Assembly: GCA_947179485.1 (NCBI GenBank)
Contig: OX359247.1
Coordinates: 635,501-699,500, forward strand
Source: Allacma fusca
Taxonomy: Eukaryota > Arthropoda > Collembola > Symphypleona > Sminthuridae
Reading direction: 5' to 3'
Length of the DNA stretch: 64,000 nucleotides
Below the pieces are notes generated by a model. It saw only the letters and a list, made by a program, of their open reading frames with translations. It was not told the DNA's origin and ran no database searches. Of the stretch, positions 1 to 9,154 are shown one piece after another. Every line of letters begins with the position of its first letter. Position 1 is the first letter of the stretch. Both the position numbers and the translations under genes were made by a program.

Positions 1-1
1 A

Positions 2-853
2 ATTGCAAGTATATATGTACGTATGTATGTGAATATTAAAAAAATATTTGTACAAAACTGGTGGACTTCTTCTCGAAAGATGTACCATGAATTGGAACTG
101 ATAAAACTGAACAGTGAGGGAAACAGAATGGACAAAGTTGTTATTGTTACCCAATTCCAATGTGCGTTGGAGCCCGTGAAAGATCAGCTGTGGTCCAGAG
201 ATTTTTTCGCAGAAATCATCTCGGGTAAGAAAATCCACCGTCTGCACCCTGTGGACCTACTAATTCTGTGCTTTATAAGTGATGTTCATTTGATTCATCT
301 TATAATATCGAAATTACCGGTCGTTAACGCAAATGCTGCACTTTGTATATTTGTAGATGACATGACTGCCATGGAACACCAACTCGTTATTTCAGAATTT
401 TCGGTCGACCCAAATGGTCCTGATATATTAATATTTATGGTTCCTACATTACTGCGCACAAAATGGAACATGGAAGGAGTAAGGCATTTGTTTATTTTGG
501 ATAACCACTGGGATCCATCCATGGAATTAGAAATTTACGAACAGATCTGTAACAACAACAAGCCAGTCACGATCAAAAGGCAATTTCCTTGCTTTTTGAA
601 CTCTAACACTTTTTTCTTGAATCATTACTGAAATCGTTGTATCAGCAGCAGTTGTTAAGTTGTTCATTTACACTAATTTGGTGTCTCAACCAACAGGTTC
701 ATTACGCGTGAAACAGTGGAGGAGGCTATTGATGAGATACGGGAAAGTAAATTGTTGCAATTGAATGAAATGGAACTTCAAGATCCAAGTTATTACCACA
801 ATTTAAGCAGGGCAGAAATCTTCAGGCTATTTGGAATCATCAATAAGTACTAG
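2..853 (+). CDS. TTF2-like: SNF2-family (TTF2/lodestar-like) protein, 3' end, partial
   Basis: This is the C-terminal end of a Snf2-type DNA-dependent ATPase gene; the frame is open to the left edge. Exon 1 runs to 579 and exon 2 is 697-853 (stop TAG 851-853), together 244 residues. Visible pieces of the helicase C-terminal lobe, in order: an SSRK..ELE helix, KVVIVTQF, a FVDDM..... ISEF stretch, DPNGPDILIF, HLFILDNHWDPSME, then KPVTIKRFITRETVEEAI. The extreme C-terminus (NLSRAEIFRLFGI) resembles the end of TTF2/lodestar proteins, which release RNA polymerase II from templates in the nucleus. The usual motif V glycine cluster and the motif VI arginines are absent, so this copy may not hydrolyse ATP. 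The lobe carrying the ATP-binding motifs lies outside the window. Family assignment is good; orthology to TTF2 is inference. Left exon boundary unknown. Confidence 0.8.
580..696 (+). other. GC-AG intron in the SNF2-like gene
   Basis: The upstream exon ends AAAAG and the intron begins GCAATT instead of GT. It ends CAACCAACAG before GTTCATT. Splicing here rebuilds the family-typical KRFITRETVEEA stretch in frame. Reading through instead gives about 17 unrelated residues and a stop at 629-631. No GT donor near 579 restores that frame. Confidence 0.75.
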
Positions 854-1176
854 TGACGACAGAGTAAAGAAATTGAGAAAAGTACATATTTTACAATAGG
901 AACTCTGGTCAGCAGGGGCTGTTTGGTGCGAGGTGTAACGTGTAACTGAAAATCAGTATTTTGTTCGACACATTGTAATCCCTTTTTAGTTAGAAGTTTT
1001 AGCACATACTAGTAGACTAATGGTAGCCAATGCTATCAGTAAATTTAAATATTATCATGACTAAATATTTTAGTCGTGTTTATGACTGATGAGATTTTTA
1101 AACATTTCGTGTTCACAATTTTATTTCAGATGCTCAACGCTTGTGTATTGGGTTGTGATTAAGTAATTAACTTGCA
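854..1176 (+). other. Presumed 3' UTR of the SNF2-like gene
   Basis: AT-rich sequence directly after the stop codon with no coding signal. No AATAAA occurs before the palindromic element; the first on this strand is at 1600-1605 and another is at 1804-1809. If 1600 is used, the element at 1177-1541 is transcribed within the 3' UTR. Confidence 0.4.
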
Positions 1177-1541
1177 TATCGTCGCTGAAGAGGCAAAATG
1201 GACTAAGTGCAATTTCGACTAGAAGCAAAATGGTCTACATGCCTTTTTCCTTAAAGGCAAAACGGAATAGTTGCAAGCTTTCCTGAAAGCAAAATGAACT
1301 ACATGCAGTTTTCACTAAAAGCAAAATGGCCTACATGCGTGTATACTTTCATAATGGCCATTCTGCTTTAAAGCGAAATTGTATGTAGACCATTTTGCTT
1401 TTAGACGAAATTGTAAGTAGACCATATTGCTTTTAAAACTTGATGCATCTATTCCATTTTGCATTTAGTAAAACTGCATGTAGACCATTTTGATTTTATT
1501 CGAAAATGCATGTATTCCATTTTGCCTCTTCAGCGACGATA
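1177..1541. mobile_element. Palindromic foldback / MITE-like element with 32-bp subrepeats
   Basis: Positions 1176-1202 and 1516-1542 are perfect 27-bp inverted repeats (core TCGTCGCTGAAGAGGCAAAA). TA dinucleotides at 1177-1178 and 1540-1541 could be a target duplication. Inside, GCAAAATG-type units begin at 1193, 1225, 1257, 1289 and 1321, an exact 32-bp period. The inverse CATTTTGC-type units end at 1366, 1398, 1430, 1462, 1493 and 1525. The arms meet at the palindrome AATGGCCATT (1353-1362). No coding capacity. Terminal inverted repeats plus TA flanks fit a non-autonomous Tc1/mariner-like MITE, but the internal symmetric array is more like a foldback element. Confidence 0.75.
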
Positions 1542-3267
1542 TATTTTAATAATTTCACAAGTATGAATTTTAATGAAATTTTATGAAGATATCTTCAATA
1601 ATAAAAACTGAAAATTAAGTATGGGAGAAGGTTTATCTATAGGTACTATTACCTTTGAGAAACTATATGCCGCATGCAAAATTATACAATATTTCGAGAA
1701 ACGTTAAAGTAAGTAACACCGCAGGACGATCGATAGATTGTAGTCACACAAGTAGGTATTTTATTGGTCATGTTTTTGTAATATTTACTACTATAAGATG
1801 AACAATAAATAATGAATTTTCTGAAGCAATCACGATATACTTTATCGCAATAAGTATGATAATTATAAGTATTTAAATTTTTCGTACCTTAATAACAATC
1901 ATTGGTTTTGGACGCTCTTATCATAATGCGTTCTAATTTCCGACCTCCTCAACCTCAACCGTTTACAACTTCATTTTCAGCTCATAGTTAATTATATAGA
2001 ATATGTATTTGTAACTATTTACAAAAATACATGCGGTTAAAGTTGTATTTCCTAAATATCAGCGGAGTTACAGTAAACGACGGAACAATAATTTAAATTG
2101 GCATTTCTGTCTATCTTACACATACATATACCATGCAGAGGAAACACACAGAAACGAAGCCAATAAACAATTCACTGCTATAGACTTGTTTAAAAATTTT
2201 GAATATATCTAATTTAATGATCAATTCCAAACACACTTCCAAATTGTAGCATTCAATGAAGACGGACATATGTAAGCATGAATAAAAAACGAAAATAAGT
2301 ACAAACGTGACGACAATTTGAGTGAATAAAAAATATATAGCGGTTAACGCATGAAGAATTAAAAAATGCTTAAAAAACCTACAAAACCTAAATCATGGGA
2401 TTTAGAATAATAATTATGTATTGCATTCATTGCATTTTTCCAAAGACCTTACTGGCAAATATGAAACTGCAGACATAAACTTCATCACACATATATTATT
2501 ATACGGCAGTCACACAATTTTCTCGATAAGATTATTTACAATGGCAGTTTACAAAAGTAAAGGTACGCACTTAACACATTAGAAAACACAAATTAATTAC
2601 ATACAACAAATAATATATTGCTCTTTCAGACCGTGTTAGTTCTCTGTCAAAAATACAGAAATAACATTCAAGCATGAAACTATTGATCTACAAGTCATGA
2701 CTAGTGTCAAGGCACCAAATCAAAATTTCCAAACAAATTACACGTCTTTCTACTGACTCCAACACGGAATTGCATTTCAACAGTAGAAAAACACACGATT
2801 GAGAATTCCAGTAAAAACTATTCGTTATACATAACATTTCACCTCTAAGATGTCAAACATGTTATTGGGGTACCATCTAAATTCTAAAAAATTTAATTTT
2901 AAATAAGAAGGGAGACATTCATGTGGCCAATATGCACGTCTCTATGAATGTAATCTTGAATCTTACATTGGAGAAACATACACTTGAAATAGGAATTTCC
3001 AGGTGCGGAGATGATGCTTCAATGATGAAAAAGAAGATTTGGTAAAATACAAACAATCTACTTCTAAACATTTATCTAATGTAAGCTCATGATTAAACAT
3101 ATTCGGAAATGGCGATTAATTTTCAAGTCAAAAAATAGCAGTAAATTTTAAGCTGCATCCTTTCTTTCAATAATGTAAAAACCTTTCGGAACCTACATTT
3201 TTGGTGCTGTAATAAAATTACAATAATGTTAGTAAGTTACAGAAAAATACTGATCTACATATTGTTC

Positions 3268-3298
<31 letters not shown>

Positions 3299-4234
3299 TT
3301 AATAACAACAAATGACTCATATTAAATCTCTTCCAGTTTTCGCCAGCTGCAAAGTAAATTAAAGCTTTCATTTCCTCCGTATCATTGTAATTGCTTTGCA
3401 AAAATTGCAACATCTACATATGTAATTATATATAATATTTGCAATACTTTACAAGATTAACAATTATTAATCAATATTTTATAAGATACGTGGAGTTGCT
3501 TCAACTGTTCCAAGTCTTAACATTAAACGCAATATATTAATGTTGTAATAATTCTATTACAGATCCATTCGCCGGAAACCGCTGTGTAATAATAATAGTT
3601 TACAATGTATGGAAAAAATTTCGATTGACAAAAAAAAAACAAATGACTGGGTTAATAAAAAATCATGGACTAATTACATAATATTATACATATGGTTAGT
3701 CAAGGTATACAATACACAACATTACATGTACATTATTTAAATAATTTTACCATAATTAATAATAATAACATCTCATTCAAATGATAATAATACACTGTCA
3801 ATGGGAGCGTGAAATACGAAAAAGGTTATAATTATCTGTATAATAATAAAAAACAGTATGAACAAAGCGTTTTATAATTTTTCGATTTTCGTCTGTAACT
3901 TACACCTATACCATGATAACTAAGGCGAGCGACTACTCTAGTAAGTTTAAAGTGCCTCAAATATGTACCTATAAAATATAAATGTACACTCTATTTAATT
4001 TTGGTATGTAGGTAGTTAGGTAGGCACTAAAGGGTGGGACATGCTAACAGTGGTCTTGACGATCAACAACCCAAACTCTAGCATTTGGTTAATATATATA
4101 ATATGTACGATTACAAATTAATTTAAAATAAAATTAATTCATTAGTTTCCACACATTACATTTTTAACGTATGGCAAAGTTTGTAATTACACACACAATT
4201 AACTATGTCACTGCAATGAAATTATTGTGGTCCT
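1542..4234 (-). other. Intergenic sequence and presumed 3' UTR of the RhoGEF gene
   Basis: AT-rich, with no supported open frame. It follows the RhoGEF stop codon on the minus strand. The only canonical AATAAA I found on that strand is at 1760-1765 (TTTATT on +), which would give a 3' UTR of about 2.5 kb. A weaker ATTAAA lies near 3994-3999, about 240 bases after the stop. The polyadenylation site is therefore undecided. Confidence 0.4.
3272..3300. repeat. (AAT)n microsatellite
   Basis: About nine uninterrupted TAA/AAT units within the presumed 3' UTR of the RhoGEF gene. Confidence 0.9.
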
Positions 4235-7120
4235 TCAAGGAGGAGTCCCCTCACTCCCTTGCAGCTTCCCCACAACAAGTTTGACCCAGCCTTTGGTCAT
4301 TGGGTCACCTCTGCTAGCACTACTGCTCCCGCTCACCTGCCCATTACAACTACTACTTCTAGAAATCGCTCTCTCAGTCAAAGGTGAGTTCCCACCGCTG
4401 GAATCCGTATCGCTACAACGTCGGCTCGAAGGAAAGCTAGTACTTTTTGAGGGGGACAGTTCAATGACAGTGTTGATGGTAGAGGTTGAGTGTTGGGAAC
4501 TTGTCTCACTCTCATCCTCCTTATTTCCCCCCACGGCTGAGGTACTCCTCCATAAGTCCAACTCCTTCCTCCGCTCCTGGATTGATTTAATCCCCTCGAA
4601 AGAAGGGCTAGTGGGCTCTTCTCGGTGGAACTGGGAACATTCCTCCAGGTGTTTGAGTTTCTCGAGGATAACTTGACTCCGTACTAGTCGACTCCTCCGA
4701 CTGTCCGAAGGAGGTTTATTTGGAATGGGTGGAGGTAGACCTGTAATTGTTGACTGTTGGGCGAGAATGTCTGCGGAGCGACAGAAGAGCCGTCCCGTGG
4801 TAATTATGGCATCACTGATACTGTCATCCGTCCAATTATTCAGTCGACTTCCGGAGCAACTGGACCCATTCTCGCTACAGTCCTGGTCGCTGTAAATGGC
4901 ACTGTCAGGGAAGATTTCACTCTCTAAAAAACTCTCGATGGCTTCAAAAGAGCGTTCGTAGAAACTGTCCGCAGATGCGTCACTATCTGAGAGAGCATCT
5001 GGATCATGAGGCTCTTGGTCTATGTAGCTAAGGTACAAATCTCGGTGGTTGATTCCCTTCCGAGTCAACCGGTACAGTTTCTTCTCACCGGGAGTAATAA
5101 TAGTACTGCAGCTGTCAGCCAGAATGTCATTATTCTCTGAAAGGCTCTCTCCCAACCCTGACGATGTTTTCTCATCCGTGGAGCTAGTAGACGTCATAGT
5201 GGAGGAAACAGACATAACTGATTGTGGTCGGAGGATTGAGTCCGAGTTGACAATAGCCGATCCCAGGAGCTTTGATAAGGCGTAATCTGAGTGTTCACAA
5301 CATTGAGCCAGTCTCGCTCCTATCTTTGACGTTAAATTATTACTGGAGCTGCCACAACTGCCCAGACTCCCGAATCCGCTCGACCCACTACTACATGTGA
5401 CACTCTCACAGTTCTCACTGTCTGAGTCCCGATCCTCCCTAACAATGTGCTTGATCTTTTGCTTGAGAGATTTGCGGTAATTACGGGTGGACGAGAGGTG
5501 ACCATGATACTTGCCATTGCAGTAACCATTACCGATCTGAGATTCCTTATCGCCCAGGCTCCCAGGAACAGGAGATCCATTATTTGCTATGTTGGGAAAG
5601 GAGCCAAAATTATTACCATTGGCTGCCCTAGTACCATTAGCACTGTTAGCGAGGCTACTGGAACCATTACTGCCGGATATATTGGCCTTAATCCCTGACA
5701 AACGGTGTGTCACACTCATAAGCATATGCTTGATGGATGACTTGGACGACCGATAAATCTTATGATCTGGGTGAAGACTCAGGTTCTCCATGGAGGTGAT
5801 TGGAGTTAATTCAGTTGTCAAGTCATCCACGTCCTCTGTCATTGTTGGGGATTTCCGAGTCATTTGATCATTGAACTTACTCATGTACTGTTCCATCTCA
5901 TCAAAACTTATGTCGGAGGGACTGGGCTTATCAGATGCAATGGTAAAGGGGCGATCTGCATACTTCCCATCTCGGAGTCTGGACTTGAAACCCGAATGAG
6001 GGGAATTACAGGGCTGAGAACTTGAGTCCTTGTTGTCATCAAGTTTTTTCGGCTCATTTTTCGGTGTTGATGAGGACTGGCTTGTATGTGGACAGGGTTG
6101 GAAGCTTCGGGGAAGTGATCCTGATTTATTGTTAGGTGTAGCCAAATGTTCATCTTGTTGTTTCAACCAGACAGCTGGTAGGGTAGGGATATTAGCTTCG
6201 GATGATGATGAAGAATCGGAAGTAAATGAATTGGGAAAAACTCCCGAGTCACCATGAGGCAGAGGGAGGGGTTCCTTTGGCTGGACGACAGAGTGAGAGT
6301 CGTCCGACGTCTCCTTGTGAGAGCATGTGAACGAGTGTGTATGGCGTATATTAGTCTTTCCCTTGGACTTGGACGGTGAATTTACGGGTTTATTAGAACC
6401 TGAACCATTGGAGCGGTCTGTTCGACGAAAACTACTCCAAAGTAATGAGATGGGGTCGTAATGACCAAATGGTCCACTGATGAATCTCCGTGGAGTCAGA
6501 GTGGCTTTATTCCCAGGGTCCGACACCGTCCTTTGAACATTCTTTGAGGTGAGAATCAGCTCGTCATGATGTGTAATGCTAATATTCTCAGAGCTATTTT
6601 CATTCATATCCGACGAAGAACCGATTCCATTTGAAGAGGAGATCTGACTCGACTGCATTTTGCTATTCTTGTTATTTTTATTGTGCTCAATTATTGGCTC
6701 TTCCGTTTCCGTTTCAGAAGCAGTTTCCTCCTCCGGATTCAAAACTTGTCGTTGCTGGTGCTGGGCCAATGCTTTCCTCAAATGAACCAAACGCTGTTTA
6801 TTCAAAATCCGCTGGAAGTCCCGATTTTGCATCACAAGCTGCTCCACTATTTCTTCTATGGATTCCCGTCTCTCCTCCACATTGGACAGTTGTTCTTCAT
6901 GGTCATCAAGCTCGTTTTCTTCCGCACATAAGTGCATCTGTGAGGCGGACTCAAGCTCCCCTACATCTTCTTCTCCGATGCTCTCATTGGAGTCAATGGT
7001 GAGGTCGGACGTTCCACAGTCGTTCCGGGATATCAATCCATTTCCTTTGCCCAATTTCAGGTTGGGGTGGAGATAAAATCCAGGCTCGGACTTTCTTCTC
7101 CAGCCGCTCAATTTCTTCAC
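4235..7120 (-). CDS. PLEKHG1-like: RhoGEF terminal exon K (disordered C-terminal tail)
   Basis: The acceptor CTTTTTTTAG at 7121-7130 is followed by GTGAAGAAATTG, giving [13 protein letters not shown] in phase 0 after exon J; GTG is an internal valine codon, not a start. The exon encodes 961 residues and ends at TGA (4235-4237). In order: basic SGWRRKSEP; an acidic helical region with [13 protein letters not shown] and [13 protein letters not shown] (about 67-125 of the exon); long Ser/Asn/Gly-rich tracts; the [16 protein letters not shown] block with DSAIYSD (near 720); PPPIPNKPP (near 795); [15 protein letters not shown]; and a Ser-rich end. It is the longest frame in the window. Overlapping antisense frames are shadows. 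Confidence 0.96.
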   Translation of the reverse strand: MKKLSGWRRKSEPGFYLHPNLKLGKGNGLISRNDCGTSDLTIDSNESIGEEDVGELESASQMHLCAEENELDDHEEQLSNVEERRESIEEIVEQLVMQNRDFQRILNKQRLVHLRKALAQHQQRQVLNPEEETASETETEEPIIEHNKNNKNSKMQSSQISSSNGIGSSSDMNENSSENISITHHDELILTSKNVQRTVSDPGNKATLTPRRFISGPFGHYDPISLLWSSFRRTDRSNGSGSNKPVNSPSKSKGKTNIRHTHSFTCSHKETSDDSHSVVQPKEPLPLPHGDSGVFPNSFTSDSSSSSEANIPTLPAVWLKQQDEHLATPNNKSGSLPRSFQPCPHTSQSSSTPKNEPKKLDDNKDSSSQPCNSPHSGFKSRLRDGKYADRPFTIASDKPSPSDISFDEMEQYMSKFNDQMTRKSPTMTEDVDDLTTELTPITSMENLSLHPDHKIYRSSKSSIKHMLMSVTHRLSGIKANISGSNGSSSLANSANGTRAANGNNFGSFPNIANNGSPVPGSLGDKESQIGNGYCNGKYHGHLSSTRNYRKSLKQKIKHIVREDRDSDSENCESVTCSSGSSGFGSLGSCGSSSNNLTSKIGARLAQCCEHSDYALSKLLGSAIVNSDSILRPQSVMSVSSTMTSTSSTDEKTSSGLGESLSENNDILADSCSTIITPGEKKLYRLTRKGINHRDLYLSYIDQEPHDPDALSDSDASADSFYERSFEAIESFLESEIFPDSAIYSDQDCSENGSSCSGSRLNNWTDDSISDAIITTGRLFCRSADILAQQSTITGLPPPIPNKPPSDSRRSRLVRSQVILEKLKHLEECSQFHREEPTSPSFEGIKSIQERRKELDLWRSTSAVGGNKEDESETSSQHSTSTINTVIELSPSKSTSFPSSRRCSDTDSSGGNSPLTERAISRSSSCNGQVSGSSSASRGDPMTKGWVKLVVGKLQGSEGTPP

Positions 7121-9122
7121 CTAAAAAAAGAGAAATCCTATGAGCGTTTTCTTTTTCCTTACGTATGTTTTAAACTATCGGAAAAATGAACTAAAAGAAA
7201 TAATAGAACTTTCAATAAGCATATAAATATAAGGATTTAGTTAAGAGTTTATCAGGAAGGAAGTTAGATATCACCATCAGGGAAATTAAGCTAGCTACTA
7301 ATGTTTCATTGAATTAGGAGTACATATATCATCAGTACTATTTTTAACAACCGTGACATTGACTGACATATTCAATTTGTGTTATATTACATTACAATGT
7401 CTCTTTGTCTCCATAGTTAGCTTCACCAAGGACCTGGGAGTTGCGAGTATTTTTTTCAGAAGCTCTACCATTAGAGTTCAATGCGTTGTTATGTCAAGCT
7501 ACTGAAGTGTGTAGACAATACTGTGTGTGGTTGTCCAACAGTACTAAAAGCACGGTTTACCCCAAGATACAGTACAACAACCCTGGCTTTAAGTTTAAAC
7601 ATCAGTTTCATAAATCTTTCAAAACCCTAACGAACATTAAGTTGTAAAACAAAACCTAGCCCTTTGGATTTTTTGCTTTGCAAATATAGCTACTACTCAC
7701 AACATAACTGCCGTTGCAAAATAACCCGTTAAAGTTCTACTGCCACGTTAAATACTTGAAACCCGACTTGTGAAAAGGGATTTCATTAGCGTAGTCCTAA
7801 GTGCTTGACATGCAGCAAGGAGCAGCCACAAAGATACCGTACTTACCACTATACTAAGCTTTTTTTACAGGTCACAGAGTAATATATTGTCCAAATCCTG
7901 CCCTTAACAGAGTAGCAGTCGAGTTAACATGACTCAAGATCACCCCCCGTAAAAACCAGCTTCCACGTAACTAAAAAAAATCTCATAAACCTACGGCTTT
8001 TAGCAAGTCGTAAACATCTCGCTGTAGGAAAGATGACAGGAGAGCGAAATGTTAAAAATAATTTCATTACCAAAAACAGTCACAGCTATATACTCAAGTG
8101 CTAAACAACCCACGGTTTTCTATTTAGTATTATTTCGTCTCTGTCTGTGACTGACACAACAGTTGGCACTTGAAGGGCCGTCTATACCACTGATAACACC
8201 TTGTTGCTTCATCCCAACAGTTCCTTCAGCTATAATACAATATACTTAACCCATCCCTATATGAGACTACCCATAAAACTCTTAGGCACTCACTCCAACC
8301 CTATCGATAAGTCAATCAAGACCAAAATGTGTACAAATGATCCCCAACATGTGATTAAAAGCTCTTGGTCGTAGATTCACTACCAACAAATACATACTTA
8401 CAGTTCCTTGGCTTGGGAAGGATGCAACCAAAAATCACAGATTCCCTAATGACATTTCCAATTCCGTGAATGTGTGACCCTTAGATGAAAAATGTTCGAT
8501 AATTCATCCGAGGCCATAGAAAAAGCATTACACACAAAGGCTATATATACTGAACATACATTAGCAACCGCAGGAAACTCCACCACCCCCACCTAAAATC
8601 CACTAAATGGTCAATGAAAGGCCACATCTTCCCTTGCGAGATGATTCATGGTATTGTATTTCCAATTGATGAGCTTTTGTTCCACATATAGGATACATCT
8701 TTACACTGCAGACATGAGCACCAGAGTGGATGCTCATCATCGACTGTACAAAATGTTCTACAGTCCGCTCTGTGTGTACCTTCAGAAAATAAACATGGAC
8801 TAAGCCCCTTATTCCGAAATTGTTATGCGTAAGGGCACACCATGCCGCTGCCGCCTGTGCCATCATGTTCTTTACTCATTATTGTCATGAGTGATCAATT
8901 TTGAAAAATAAAAGTAACCAAGCCCTGCGGATGGAGCATCCTTGACATGAAATGGGAATGCTCATAAAAAGCTGTACGATCATTGACTAGTACCTATCAA
9001 CATGTGCACACACATTTATTCCTTTTACTATAAAAGGGTATAAAATGCATTGCTGAAGTACAACTCATCAGTCATTTGAGACAGAGAAGGAAAGTCAGCG
9101 TAGTTATCCATTGGACAGAGGG

Positions 9123-9154
<32 letters not shown>

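Noticed and set aside
1193..1525. CRISPR-like array with a 32-bp period
   Set aside because: The units are repeats without distinct spacers and invert at the centre, the ends are inverted repeats, and the genome is eukaryotic.
4227..7076. Several open frames on + and in other - frames across the terminal exon
   Set aside because: They are shadows of the 961-codon tail exon, whose frame is fixed by the acceptor at 7121 and by phase with exon J.
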